This document shows positions 16,165 to 25,139 of a stretch of 40,092 bases of DNA, piece after piece. The stretch covers positions 1 through 40,092 of the forward strand of contig CALKHM010000086.1 of the NCBI GenBank assembly GCA_937988695.1, written 5' to 3'. The notes beneath the pieces were generated by a model. The model did not search any database, had not been told where the DNA came from, and was given only the letters and a program-made list of their open reading frames with translations. How positions within the stretch are numbered: the stretch's first letter is position 1; each line of letters starts with the position of its first letter. Source of the stretch: an uncultured Microbacterium sp. (lineage in GTDB: Bacteria > Actinomycetota > Actinomycetes > Actinomycetales > Microbacteriaceae). The position numbers and the translations under genes are program-made.

Positions 16165-17362
16165 CCCCGACAACCGGACCGGAGCGCTCGCGCACGTGCG
16201 CGTCCTCGACTTCACACAACTGCTGCAAGGCCCGCTGGCGACGCAGATCCTCGCCGACCTCGGCGCGGACGTCATCAAGGTAGAGAAGCCAGGCGGAGAG
16301 TGGATGCGCCACTGGGGCATCCTCGCCAGCCGGACGCAGGGCGAGACGGACAGCTTCCTCGCGTTCAACAGGAACAAGCGGAGCGTGACCGTGGATCTGA
16401 AGGATCCCGCCACAGTCCGGGCGCTGCTGGCAGCATCCACCGATTTCGACGTCGTCGTGGAGAACTTCCGGCCCGGAGTGATGGACCGACTCGGTCTCGG
16501 CTATGACGACTTCGCAGAGCACAACGAGTCGATCATCTACGCGAGCTCCAGCGGATACGGCCAGGACGGGCCCTACGTGGGCCGGCCGGGACAAGACCTC
16601 TTGGTGCAGGCGATGTCGGGAGCGATGTTCCTCACCGGCCGTGCCGGCGATCCTCCGACACCGAACGGGATCGGCATCTCGGATGAATACACGGGGCTGC
16701 ACCTGACCGTCGCGATGCTCGCCGCGCTGGCTCATCGCGACCGCACGGGCGAGGGCCAGCGGGTATCGGTGGATCTGTTCTCGTGCACCGTGGCGGCGCA
16801 GCAGCAGGAGCTGACCGTCCATCTGAACCACGGCGGACCCCTCGACCGCGCGCACGAGGCGATCGGGCATGTGGGCGGGACGGCGCCGTTCGGTGTCTAC
16901 CGGGCGGCCGACGGATACCTCGCGCTCGCGATGACGCCCTGCCCGGTGCTGGGCAGGGCGCTCGGCGTGGATTGGCTCGACGAGTTCGACACCAACGAGA
17001 AGATGTTCCAGAACAGGGATCGGCTGCACCGGCGGCTGTCAGCACATCTGGCCGCGCGGACCGTCGCGGAGTGGATCCACCTGCTCGACGCCTCCGACGT
17101 GTGGTGCGCCCCCGTGCAGGATTACGCGACACTGGAGCAGGATCCACAGGTCCGGCACAACGACCTCATCTGGTCGGTTCCCGTCGGAGAGGATGACACG
17201 AACACATTCCGCACGGTCGGGACACCGTTCCGCTTCTCCCGGACACCGGTCACCGTCCGCCGAGGGGTCCCGCGTGCGGGACAGCACAACCCAGAGATCC
17301 TGCCATCCCTGGGGATCGCCGGCGCCAGCGCGCAAGACGGGGAGCTTCGGCATGTCCGCTGA
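16151..17362 (+). CDS. CaiB/BaiF (class III) CoA-transferase
   Basis: A 403-residue family III CoA-transferase, which moves CoA from a donor such as succinyl-CoA to a carboxylic acid. It has the N-terminal block RVLDFTQLLQGPLATQILADLGAD (in parts: VLDFTQLLQGPLA, ILADLGADVIKVEKPGG), the NRNKRSVTVDLK segment, and the catalytic Asp in GRPGQDLLVQAMSG (D149). ENFRPGVMDRLGLGY is also diagnostic. AAAGGA precedes the ATG, and the start overlaps the preceding gene by 14 bp. A second, unrelated CoA-transferase directly upstream is unusual. The two may act on different acids of one pathway, or one may hydrolyse what the other activates. Confidence 0.9.
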   Translation: MTSPDPDNRTGALAHVRVLDFTQLLQGPLATQILADLGADVIKVEKPGGEWMRHWGILASRTQGETDSFLAFNRNKRSVTVDLKDPATVRALLAASTDFDVVVENFRPGVMDRLGLGYDDFAEHNESIIYASSSGYGQDGPYVGRPGQDLLVQAMSGAMFLTGRAGDPPTPNGIGISDEYTGLHLTVAMLAALAHRDRTGEGQRVSVDLFSCTVAAQQQELTVHLNHGGPLDRAHEAIGHVGGTAPFGVYRAADGYLALAMTPCPVLGRALGVDWLDEFDTNEKMFQNRDRLHRRLSAHLAARTVAEWIHLLDASDVWCAPVQDYATLEQDPQVRHNDLIWSVPVGEDDTNTFRTVGTPFRFSRTPVTVRRGVPRAGQHNPEILPSLGIAGASAQDGELRHVR

Positions 17363-18143
17363 TCTCACAGGCAAGGCCGCGTTCGTCACCGGCGCCGCGA
17401 TGGGGATCGGGCACGGCGTGGCCGATCTCCTGAGCACGCTCGGGGCGTCGGTGGCCATGTTCGACATCGACCAGGCCTTGCCGGAGCGCGCGAGCGAACT
17501 GAGCGCTGCGGGACGATCGGTCTACCCGGTCAGCGGCTCGGTGACCGACCCGGAGAACGTCGCAGAGGGCCTTCGCGAGGCGGCGGCACATTTCGGAGAG
17601 CTGAACATCCTGATCAACTGCGCCGGTGTCGTCCGGTACGGGGACGCCGAGGAGCTGGATGTGGCGGAGTGGGACCTCCAGCTGGACACCAACCTGCGGT
17701 CGGTCTTCCTTCTCGCGAAGTACGGGGTGCCGTACCTGCGGGCGGCCGGGGGCGGAACGATCCTGAGCATCGCCTCGGTGCAGGCTTTCGCGACTCAGCG
17801 TGGAGTTCCTGCCTATGCGGCTTCCAAGGGCGGGATCGTCTCCCTCACCCGCAGCCTCGCGGTGGACCACGCAGCGGACGGGATCCGCGCTCTCGCCGTC
17901 GCCCCCGGCTCCGTGGACACCCCCATGCTCCGGTCCGCGGCCGCGCTGTCCGCAGGAGACCAGCGAAGCGCCGAAGACGTCCTCGCCGAATGGGGCGGGA
18001 GCTACCCGCTGGGCCGGATCACGTCGGTGGGCGACGTGGCACGGCTGGTCGCGTTCCTGGTCAGCGACGACGCCGCGATGATGACGGGCACCACCGTCAC
18101 CATCGACGGCGGCCTCACGTCGCAGATCGGAGTCGTGCGATGA
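17352..18143 (+). CDS. SDR-family dehydrogenase
   Basis: A 263-residue classical short-chain dehydrogenase/reductase, NAD(P)-dependent. The dinucleotide loop is TGAAMGIG (13-20), then NCAG (89-92), catalytic S142, Y155 and K159 (YAASK), and the C-terminal TGTTVTIDGGLTSQ. Asp after the second strand (FDID, 37-40) suggests preference for NAD. The ATG at 17352 has GGGGAG upstream and overlaps the CaiB stop by 11 bp. In this operon it probably oxidises a hydroxyl group of a sugar-derived acid. It is a different subgroup from the SDR at 22492-23232. Confidence 0.9.
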   Translation: MSADLTGKAAFVTGAAMGIGHGVADLLSTLGASVAMFDIDQALPERASELSAAGRSVYPVSGSVTDPENVAEGLREAAAHFGELNILINCAGVVRYGDAEELDVAEWDLQLDTNLRSVFLLAKYGVPYLRAAGGGTILSIASVQAFATQRGVPAYAASKGGIVSLTRSLAVDHAADGIRALAVAPGSVDTPMLRSAAALSAGDQRSAEDVLAEWGGSYPLGRITSVGDVARLVAFLVSDDAAMMTGTTVTIDGGLTSQIGVVR

Positions 18144-18168
18144 CGACGCTGCACGTAAGGAGAAGACC

Positions 18169-19029
18169 GTGAAACTGGGCGCGGGAGTCCCCGAGCCCTT
18201 CGTGCTGTTCGACGGCACCTTCAGCTCGCCGCGGCTGGATCACGCCGAATGCGTGGTGGCAGGATCCGGTGGCGACCTGTGGTGCGGGGGCGAGGGCGGA
18301 CAGATCTACCGGATCAACGGCCACGACATCGAGCAGCGCGCATCCACCGGGGGATTCATCCTCGGTCTGGCCTTCGACGGCCAGAAGACCCTCTATGCCT
18401 GCGACCTTGCGGCTGCCTGCGTGTGGGCTCTGGACACCGAATCGGGTGCCCTCGACGTGTTCGCGGACGGCGTCCCGGGCCACCGGATCATCGCTCCGAA
18501 CTTCCCTCTCCTTCTGCCCGACGGCAGCCTCCTGGTCTCCGACAGCGGAAACGCCCATGAGCCGCGCGCGGGCATCCTCCGCTTCGATGCATCGGGCACC
18601 GGCGAGGTATGGCATGATCAGCCGCTGGACTTCGCCAACGGGCTGGCACGAAGCCGCGACGGATCCGTGCTCTTCGTGGTAGAGAGCTGGGCGAGCCGGA
18701 TCCTCGCCATCGACCTCGACGAGCATCACCGTCCCGCCGGCCCGTTCCGACCCCACGTGGACCTGCCGGGATGCATTCCGGACGGGATCGCCGTCGGCCC
18801 CGACGACGCGCTCTACGTCGGCTGCTACGAGCCGTCCGCCGTTCTGCGGGTGCCCGGCCCAGGAGACGTGGAACTAGTCGCCCACGACACGTTCGCGCAC
18901 ACGCTGTGCCACCCCACGAACGTCACGTTCCGTGGCCGCCTGCTCATCGCCGCGAATCTCGGACGATGGCACCTGACCGGCATCGACATCGGCGCGCACG
19001 TGGGCGATCTCTCGGATTCCGATGACTGA
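18169..19029 (+). CDS. SMP-30/gluconolactonase family lactonase
   Basis: A 286-residue six-bladed beta-propeller of the SMP-30 family, whose members hydrolyse sugar-acid lactones with a divalent metal. Metal ligands correspond to E27 (DHAECVV), N157 (FANGLARSRDG) and D205 (IPDGIAVGPDD). That matches the Glu-Asn-Asp set of the family with close to the normal spacing. AAGGAG lies seven bases before the GTG start. It follows an SDR, consistent with an aldose-to-lactone-to-aldonate step. The last codons overlap the next gene by 8 bp. Confidence 0.88.
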   Translation: MKLGAGVPEPFVLFDGTFSSPRLDHAECVVAGSGGDLWCGGEGGQIYRINGHDIEQRASTGGFILGLAFDGQKTLYACDLAAACVWALDTESGALDVFADGVPGHRIIAPNFPLLLPDGSLLVSDSGNAHEPRAGILRFDASGTGEVWHDQPLDFANGLARSRDGSVLFVVESWASRILAIDLDEHHRPAGPFRPHVDLPGCIPDGIAVGPDDALYVGCYEPSAVLRVPGPGDVELVAHDTFAHTLCHPTNVTFRGRLLIAANLGRWHLTGIDIGAHVGDLSDSDD

Positions 19030-20152
19030 TCTGTCGGTGCTGTGCTGGGATCATCCCCGATGCACGGGTCCCATGCGCGCCGCCGCCCGAGCATGGACGC
19101 ATGCTCATCCCGAGGTTCGCCTCACTGTGACGCTGCGCGCACTGGCCGCGTTCAACGACGCACCCGTGCACGAAGCCGCCCGCGGGGTCGACCTGATCGT
19201 CATCGACCATCCCATGATGGGAGTCGCCGCCGAATCCGGCGCGCTCGAGCCGCTGGAGCGGACCGTCCCGGATCACGTTCTGCAGGGCCTCGCGGCCGAC
19301 TCCGTCGGCTCGAGCTTTCAGAGCTACTCCTGGAACGGCCATCAGCTGGCGGCGGCCATCGATGCCGCCTGTCAGGTCTCGGTGTCCGACGTCGCGGGAC
19401 TCGATGCGCTGGGCGTCGCGGCACCGCGCACCTGGGACGATGTCTTGCGCCTGGCGGCGGAGATCCCGGGCTCGGTGGCGGTGCCCCTGTACCCGAGCGA
19501 TGCCATCGCCCTGCTGATGACGCTCTCAGCGAGCATGACCGGGTCGGTCGGCGACGACGGCGAGGTCTGGTCCGTGCACGCCATCGAGATCCTTGCCGAC
19601 CTCGCACGCTTCGTGGATCCCCGCTCGTTCGCGTGGAACCCTCCGGCACTGCTGGATATCATGGCTGATCCCCGCTCGCCGGGTCCGGTCTACTGCCCCG
19701 TGGTGTTCGGATACACGGACTACCAGCGACCCCCGGCGGGCAGGCTGCGATTCGGCGGACTGCCCACCATCGGACAGCTGCCGGCGAGGTCCCTGCGCGG
19801 AGGGGCGGGCCTGGCCGTCTCGGCGTCATCCCGCCACCAGGAGGCGTCATCGGAGTTCGTGGCATGGCTGGCCGATCGCACGACCCAGAGGCACCTCGTC
19901 CTGCCTCACGGCGGCCAGCCGGCCAGCCGGGCGACATGGGACGACCCCTCGGCGGACGCCCTCGTGGGCGGCTTCTTCTCCCGCACGCGACCGACGCTGG
20001 AGGCCTCGTTCGTCCGGCCGAGGCACGCCTGGTGGCCCCGGTTCCAGGCCATCGCCGGCGAGGAGCTGGCGGCCGCGCTCCGTCGGGACGGATCACCCGC
20101 GGAGATCTCCAGGACTCTGGCCGCCGCGCTGCGCGCGATCAGAGCTCGCTGA
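19022..20152 (+). CDS. Solute-binding-protein-like protein without signal peptide
   Basis: A 376-residue protein that looks like a type I extracellular solute-binding protein of sugar ABC transporters: an N-terminal LSVLCWDHPR strand, LIVIDHPMMG, APRTWDDVLRLAAEIPG, AGLAVSASSRHQEASSEFVAWLAD, and a C-terminal segment. It starts MTDLSVLCWDH with no signal peptide, lipobox or transmembrane segment, so it should stay in the cytoplasm. The regulon has a normal lipoprotein binding protein (25117-26370). This paralogue may be an intracellular sensor or chaperone of the substrate, or a decayed duplicate. The upstream stop overlap (8 bp) leaves no room for a leader. It runs 14 bp into the convergent enolase gene. 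Confidence 0.7.
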   Translation: MTDLSVLCWDHPRCTGPMRAAARAWTHAHPEVRLTVTLRALAAFNDAPVHEAARGVDLIVIDHPMMGVAAESGALEPLERTVPDHVLQGLAADSVGSSFQSYSWNGHQLAAAIDAACQVSVSDVAGLDALGVAAPRTWDDVLRLAAEIPGSVAVPLYPSDAIALLMTLSASMTGSVGDDGEVWSVHAIEILADLARFVDPRSFAWNPPALLDIMADPRSPGPVYCPVVFGYTDYQRPPAGRLRFGGLPTIGQLPARSLRGGAGLAVSASSRHQEASSEFVAWLADRTTQRHLVLPHGGQPASRATWDDPSADALVGGFFSRTRPTLEASFVRPRHAWWPRFQAIAGEELAAALRRDGSPAEISRTLAAALRAIRAR

Positions 20153-21455
20153 GGGCGGTGCGTGCCTGGGCCCTCGGGCCGAGCGCCGCGCTTCCCGCAT
20201 ACGGCACGTCGCCGAACCCGCCGATCTCCCGTTCGATCCGCAGGAGGCGATTCCACTTCGCATTCCGTTCCGAGCGGACCGTGGACCCCACCTTGATCTG
20301 GCCGGCCTGGGAGCCCACGGCGACATCTGCCAGCCACGTGTCCTCCGTCTCGCCAGAGCGGGCAGAGACGACCGGCGCATAGCCGATCTCCCGCGCGCGG
20401 GCGACGACGTCCAGCCCGCCGGTGAGAGTGCCGTTCTGGTTGACCTTCACCAGCACCGCGTTCGCGACCCCGCGCGTCCTGCCCTCGTCCAGCCGGTTCA
20501 GCTGTGTGGCGAACAGATCGTCACCGAGCAGCTGGATGTGTCCGAGCCGCTCCGAGGCGTACTCCCACCCTGCCCAATCGTCCTCGGCCACGACGTCCTC
20601 CACGCTGAGGATGGGCAACGCTGCGCACCACGACTCGATCTCGTCGACCAGCTCCTGTGCGTCCAGCATCCGGTCCTCGGCGGTCAGGCGATAGCGCCCA
20701 TCCGGTGAGAGCATGTGCGTCGCGGCGACGTCGATCGCGATGCCGATCTGATCGCCCAGCCGAAGACCGCTCGCCTCCACCCCCCTGGCCAGCAGCTCGA
20801 CGGCGGCACGATTGCTGGTCAGCCGCGCAGCGATGCCGCCCTCATCGGCGACGAGGGCCGAGGCGATCCCTTCTGCATCGGCGACCTTCGCCGTCGCGCT
20901 CCGCACGCGTCCGGCCCATTCGATCGCCTCCGCGAAGGAGGCCGCTCCGACAGGAACGACCAGGAGATCCTGGATGTCGATCATGTTCGACGCGTGCGCG
21001 CCGCCGGAGATGATGTTGACCATCGGAAGGGGCAGGCGGGGGGCGGAGCCGATCACCTGCCACAACGGCGCACGCCGGCTCTGCGCCGACGCGACCGCGC
21101 ACGCCAGGGAGACGGAGAGCACGGCGTTGGCCCCGAGGCGGGCGAGGTTCGGTGTCCCGTCGGTGGCCCGGAGGCGCACATCGACGGCTCGCTGGTCGCC
21201 GGCGTCCAGTCCGACGACGGCGGCGGTCAGCTCGGAGCGGACATTCGCGACCGCGCCCTGGACGCCCAACCCGCCGTACCTTTCGCCACCGTCGCGCAGC
21301 TCATGCGCCTCATGGCGGCCCGTCGACTCCCCCGAGGGCACCGTCGCCACACCGACCGAGCCGTCGCCCAGCCGTATCCGACATGCCACGGTGGGTCGTC
21401 CCCGACTGTCCAACACTTCCCACGCGTCCACGTCTACGATCTCTGTCTGCATCAT
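20139..21455 (-). CDS. Enolase paralogue with altered active site
   Basis: A 438-residue protein of true enolase length and order. Retained residues are the phosphate loop SGESTG (41-46), H154 (GGAHASN), E205 (DEGG), metal ligands D242, E286 and D312/D313, K337 (VKVNQ) and K388 (QIKVG). Two positions differ from glycolytic enolases: the Glu in QEFM is Asp (D163 in IQDLLVVP), and the His in SHRSGETED is Ala (A365 in SARSGETED). The loop also has Glu in place of Ala. The gene overlaps the kinase gene by ATGA and is last in a transporter operon. I infer a dehydratase or related reaction on a phosphorylated sugar acid, not glycolysis. The housekeeping enolase should be elsewhere. Confidence 0.85.
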   Translation of the reverse strand: MMQTEIVDVDAWEVLDSRGRPTVACRIRLGDGSVGVATVPSGESTGRHEAHELRDGGERYGGLGVQGAVANVRSELTAAVVGLDAGDQRAVDVRLRATDGTPNLARLGANAVLSVSLACAVASAQSRRAPLWQVIGSAPRLPLPMVNIISGGAHASNMIDIQDLLVVPVGAASFAEAIEWAGRVRSATAKVADAEGIASALVADEGGIAARLTSNRAAVELLARGVEASGLRLGDQIGIAIDVAATHMLSPDGRYRLTAEDRMLDAQELVDEIESWCAALPILSVEDVVAEDDWAGWEYASERLGHIQLLGDDLFATQLNRLDEGRTRGVANAVLVKVNQNGTLTGGLDVVARAREIGYAPVVSARSGETEDTWLADVAVGSQAGQIKVGSTVRSERNAKWNRLLRIEREIGGFGDVPYAGSAALGPRAQARTALSEL

Positions 21456-22486
21456 TGTCCGGTGATCTCTTTCCAGGATTCCGCAATCGTGTGAGCGGGC
21501 GTATGGATCTGGCGTTTCGCGCGCCGCGCGATCAGCGCGCGTTCGTCGGCGCCGAGGTATTCCAGGGGCGAGCTCCCGTACACGCGCGCGAGGAGCAGTC
21601 CTGCGAACACCTGGACGAGGTGTTCCTCGTCGTCCAGGGCGGGGCCCGTGCCGTACCCGCCGATGAAGGCGCCCGCCGCACCGCCGATCGCTGCCGCAGC
21701 GCCCGTCACGTGCACGGACTTGGCCGCCAGGTGACTCAGCAGGAAGGCCACGTCGAAGGCCGGGTCGCCCCGGTGCGCGACCTCGAGGTCGATGACCCAC
21801 AGGCCCTCATCACCCACCAGGATGTTCTTCGGCGAGAAGTCGCCGAGCACGAGGCAGCGCCGGCGGGATCGGATCGACCGGACCAGCCCGTCCAGGTCCG
21901 CTGCCAGCTCGGGCCGGCGCACGGCGGCGGCGCCGAAGTACGGTTCCAAGCGCAGCTGCTCGAAGAGCCTCGGGTCCTCGAGCGCTTCGGACAGGCTTTG
22001 ACGCTCGGTCGCCGTGTGCCAGCCCGACAGGAGAGTCCCCAGACGCGACGCGACGTCGCTGCGTATCGACCCGGCCAACAGGTCGTCCTTCCAGCTGCGC
22101 CAGTCACTCGGGGCGGCACAGATCGTGAGCGTGTGCCGGTCGGGATCGCGGTCGAGCACGCGCGGTACCGCGTCGGGACTGATGGCATGCAGCCGTTCGA
22201 GCGCCTCCGCCTCGACCTGCGACCGCGCCGGATCGGCGAACCAGTCCGCCTTCACCCGAAGCTTCGGCAGCGCCTGCTTGACCACGATCCGCCGATGCCC
22301 GTCCTCGACCAGGAACACCGCGTTGGAGACGCCTCCGGACAGCACACGGACGTGGACGTCGGCGCCGGCGACGGTGCCACGGCCCCTGAGGTACTCGAGA
22401 ATCGTGCTCTCGTCCAGAAGCCTGCTGGGCGTGTGCTCCCGGTCCCCCGGAAACAGGTGCCACGAATGGTCGGGATCCACTGTCAT
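21452..22486 (-). CDS. APH-family small-molecule kinase
   Basis: A 344-residue aminoglycoside-phosphotransferase-fold kinase. It has the ATP Lys in RRIVVKQAL (K70), the catalytic loop LGDFSPKNILV (D216, N221) and the metal Asp in VIDLEVAHRGD (D233). The family includes methylthioribose, homoserine, choline and sugar kinases. With the sugar transporter, SDR and enolase paralogue in the same operon, a kinase of a sugar or sugar acid is more likely than drug resistance. None of the other methionine-salvage genes is present. ATG 22486 lies six bases after the SDR gene, with GGGGAG between. The stop overlaps the enolase start. Confidence 0.82.
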   Translation of the reverse strand: MTVDPDHSWHLFPGDREHTPSRLLDESTILEYLRGRGTVAGADVHVRVLSGGVSNAVFLVEDGHRRIVVKQALPKLRVKADWFADPARSQVEAEALERLHAISPDAVPRVLDRDPDRHTLTICAAPSDWRSWKDDLLAGSIRSDVASRLGTLLSGWHTATERQSLSEALEDPRLFEQLRLEPYFGAAAVRRPELAADLDGLVRSIRSRRRCLVLGDFSPKNILVGDEGLWVIDLEVAHRGDPAFDVAFLLSHLAAKSVHVTGAAAAIGGAAGAFIGGYGTGPALDDEEHLVQVFAGLLLARVYGSSPLEYLGADERALIARRAKRQIHTPAHTIAESWKEITGQ

Positions 22487-22491
22487 CTCCC

Positions 22492-23232
22492 CTAGCCCGC
22501 GGTGATGCCGCCGTCGATCACCAGCGCGGTGCCGGTGATGAAGGCCGCCGCCGGTGAAGCCAAGTACAGGACCGCATCGGCCACCTCGTCGGGCGTCCCG
22601 AGCCGTCGCATCGGCTGACGAGCGACGAGCGCCGCGCGCATCGCCTCAGGGTCGTCCGCCTCTCCCAGCAGACGCCCGACCCATGGCGAGTCCACCGTGC
22701 CGGGACACACGCAATTGCATCGGACCCCGTCCGCCGCGTATTGAACGGCGACCTGACGCGTGAAGGAGATCACGGCGCCCTTGCTCGCGCAGTAGGCGGC
22801 TCGATCGGGCAAGCCGACCATGCCGGCCGCGGATGCCGTGTTCACGATGACACCGGATCCTTGCTGGAGCATGAACGGGAGGGCGTATTTGGTTCCCAGG
22901 AAGACAGACTTCGCATTGACGGCGAAGACACGATCCCATTCCTCCGGCGTGCATTCGATCGGATCAGTGGTCGACGACAGGCCGGCATTGTTGCACAAGA
23001 CGTCGATGTGTCCTGTGAGCTGGATTGCCGCCTCCATGAGGGCGCGCACGGCGCCGGGGTCGGACACGTCGACGCGGACCTTTCTGCTCCCTTCCGGCGC
23101 ACCATCGGGATTCAGGTCGCCGGCAATCACCGTCGAACCCATCTCGAGAAACTTCCGCGCGATCTGATAGCCGATCCCCGACCCTGCACCGGTCACGATC
23201 ACGGTGCGGTCACGACTGTCCTGCGTGCTCAT
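22492..23232 (-). CDS. SDR-family dehydrogenase, sugar-acid type
   Basis: A 246-residue classical SDR. It has TGAGSGIG (14-21), D39 after the second strand (NAD preference), NNAG (81-84), S134, Y147 and K151 (YCASK), and the ending TGTALVIDGG. The stretch CNCVCPGTVDSPWV resembles 2-keto-3-deoxy-L-fuconate dehydrogenase and the DHRS6 group, which oxidise 2-keto-3-deoxy sugar acids or hydroxy acids. GGAGGGACGGAG precedes the ATG. It lies between the permease and the kinase. An FAH-type hydrolase in the facing operon would be the usual next step after such a dehydrogenase. Confidence 0.88.
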   Translation of the reverse strand: MSTQDSRDRTVIVTGAGSGIGYQIARKFLEMGSTVIAGDLNPDGAPEGSRKVRVDVSDPGAVRALMEAAIQLTGHIDVLCNNAGLSSTTDPIECTPEEWDRVFAVNAKSVFLGTKYALPFMLQQGSGVIVNTASAAGMVGLPDRAAYCASKGAVISFTRQVAVQYAADGVRCNCVCPGTVDSPWVGRLLGEADDPEAMRAALVARQPMRRLGTPDEVADAVLYLASPAAAFITGTALVIDGGITAG

Positions 23233-23280
23233 CTCCGTCCCTCCTCCATGTCATTCATCGATCACACATCCCTATCCGCC

Positions 23281-24135
23281 CTATCCGCGCACCGCACCGG
23301 TCGCGACGCCGTCCGTGATGTACCGCTGCAAGAGGACATAGAGCAAGAACATGGGGACCGCGATCACGGTGCAATATGCGAGGGTGGCCGGCCAATCCGT
23401 CGAGTGCTGCGTGCTGAACGTCGCCAGCCCCACGGTCAGCGGCTGGATCGCGGTGTCGGTACTGAAGATCAGCGCCACGAAATAGTCGTTCCATGCCGCG
23501 ACCGAGCTCAAGATCACGCTGGTCGCGATCGCCGGCCGGGAGAGGGGGATGACGATGGAGAACAGCACGCGCAGTCTGCTCGCACCGTCGAGGAACGCGG
23601 CCTCCTCGACCTCCTCCGGCAGCACATGGAAGAACGCCGAGAAGATCACGACTGTCAGGGGAAGCTGCAGCGCCGCATCCACAAGGATGATCGGGACGAC
23701 GGTGCCCAGCAGCCCGAGCGACTGCATCTGAGTGAACAGGGGCACCAACGCGCTCTGCACGGGCAGAAGCAGCCCCAGCGCGAACAGTCCTGTGATGCCG
23801 GCACCGATCCAGCGGGGCGTGATCCGCGCGCACACGTAGCCCGCCGCCGCACCGGTGATCGTGCTCAGCAGCACACTGCCGACGAGAATCACCGCGCTGT
23901 TGACGGTCCTGGCTGGAATGTCGGCGCTGACCCAGGCCCGGATGAAGTTGTCCCACTGGATGCTCTGCGGCAGCAGCAACGGGTTGGTGAACACCTCGCT
24001 CTGGGATTTCACCGAGGTCATCAGCATGAACACGATGGGGATGACAGTGACGGCCAGGCAGATCGCCAGGACGACGATCCACACGATCGTGCCGCTGCGC
24101 GACCGTCTCCGGGAAGCCGATGCTTCGATCGTCAT
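23281..24135 (-). CDS. Sugar ABC transporter permease (MalG/UgpE type)
   Basis: A 284-residue inner-membrane permease with about six transmembrane helices (the first at about 18-40). It carries the cytoplasmic EAA loop EEVEEAAFLDGASRLRVLF, which contacts the ATPase, and the C-terminal GAVRG of MalG-type proteins. SVKSQSEVFTNPLLLPQSIQ after the first helix is also typical. ATG 24135 overlaps the stop of the preceding permease gene by ATGA. It pairs with that permease and the lipoprotein to import a carbohydrate-type substrate. Confidence 0.93.
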   Translation of the reverse strand: MTIEASASRRRSRSGTIVWIVVLAICLAVTVIPIVFMLMTSVKSQSEVFTNPLLLPQSIQWDNFIRAWVSADIPARTVNSAVILVGSVLLSTITGAAAGYVCARITPRWIGAGITGLFALGLLLPVQSALVPLFTQMQSLGLLGTVVPIILVDAALQLPLTVVIFSAFFHVLPEEVEEAAFLDGASRLRVLFSIVIPLSRPAIATSVILSSVAAWNDYFVALIFSTDTAIQPLTVGLATFSTQHSTDWPATLAYCTVIAVPMFLLYVLLQRYITDGVATGAVRG

Positions 24136-25139
24136 GTCCGATTCCTCCGCGATGCGAGCCACCGCTGGCCGAGAACGACGATCGTCACGAGAATCGTGAG
24201 AACCACCGATTGAGTGGCGGAGTATCCGAAGTCGGAGTTCGCGAACGCCGTCCGATAGATGAGAGTGGCGATCGTGTCGGTCGCTCCGGCCGGTCCGCCC
24301 CCGGTCAGCAGATACACCTGGTCGAACAGGCGCAGATTCCCCGCGAGTGAGATCGTGATGGCCACGGACGTCGCCGGCGCCAGCAGCGGCAGCGTGACGT
24401 ACCAGAAGCGCCGTGCGCCTGCCGCGCCGTCGAGGCTCGCGGCTTCGTACACGTCGGCAGGAATCCCCTTCAGGCCAGCCAGGAAGATGACCATCATGTA
24501 ACCGGCGAACTGCCAGATCACCACCGCGCTGACCCCGAGTAGCGCCGTGGCCTGGTTGCCCAGCACATCGGCGAGACCCCCCTCGCCCAGCCCCAGAGCC
24601 CGCGCGGCCTGACCCAGTACGCCCACGAGCGGGTTGAAGATGAATCCCCAGATCAAGGCGACGACCACGCTGCTGAGTATCGAGGGTGCAAAGAACAATC
24701 CCCGGTAGATCGCGACGCCTCTGCGGGGCCTGTTCAGCAGGAGCGCGAGCCCGAGGCCGAGGCCGACCTGCCCGGCGACGATCACGACAGCGAAGAGCAA
24801 CGTGTGTCCGACCGCCCCGATGAACTGATGGTCGGAGACCAGCCGGACGAAGTTCTCGAGGCCGACGAAGATCGGCTCGTTCAGTCCGTCCCACCGGGTG
24901 AGAGAGAAATAGAAGCCCGCCAGGACAGGGCCGACCAGGAAGCCGAGATACACGACCGCCGCGGGCGCTGCCAGAGCGAGGAAGCCGGCCTCGAACCGTC
25001 TCCTGCTTCGAACCGGGCGCCCGGACCGCGAAGGTCTGCCCGACCGGGGGCGGCGCGCGTGGGCGCCGTCCCCGGCCAGTGGGTGGTACACCGACTCGCC
25101 TCGCTGTGGACGCTCGTCAGTACCCGACTTTGCTGTCAT
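24132..25139 (-). CDS. Sugar ABC transporter permease (MalF/UgpA type)
   Basis: A 335-residue permease. About 50 basic and proline-rich residues precede the first helix (FLALAAPAAVVYLGFLVGP). Then come FYFSLTRWDGL and FVGLENFVRL, normal for the MalF/UgpA subunit, and the EAA loop IPADVYEAASLDGAAGARRFWYV (in parts: PADVYEAASLDGA, RRFWYVTLPLL). It overlaps the binding-protein gene by 23 bp at its start and the second permease by 4 bp. No ATPase gene lies in the operon; a shared MsmK/UgpC-type ATPase encoded elsewhere is probably used. Confidence 0.93.
   Translation of the reverse strand: MTAKSGTDERPQRGESVYHPLAGDGAHARRPRSGRPSRSGRPVRSRRRFEAGFLALAAPAAVVYLGFLVGPVLAGFYFSLTRWDGLNEPIFVGLENFVRLVSDHQFIGAVGHTLLFAVVIVAGQVGLGLGLALLLNRPRRGVAIYRGLFFAPSILSSVVVALIWGFIFNPLVGVLGQAARALGLGEGGLADVLGNQATALLGVSAVVIWQFAGYMMVIFLAGLKGIPADVYEAASLDGAAGARRFWYVTLPLLAPATSVAITISLAGNLRLFDQVYLLTGGGPAGATDTIATLIYRTAFANSDFGYSATQSVVLTILVTIVVLGQRWLASRRNRT

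Noticed and set aside
21452..22486. Aminoglycoside resistance gene or methylthioribose kinase
   Set aside because: Resistance is unlikely in the middle of a transporter-dehydrogenase-enolase operon, and no other methionine-salvage gene is nearby. Only the kinase fold is supported.
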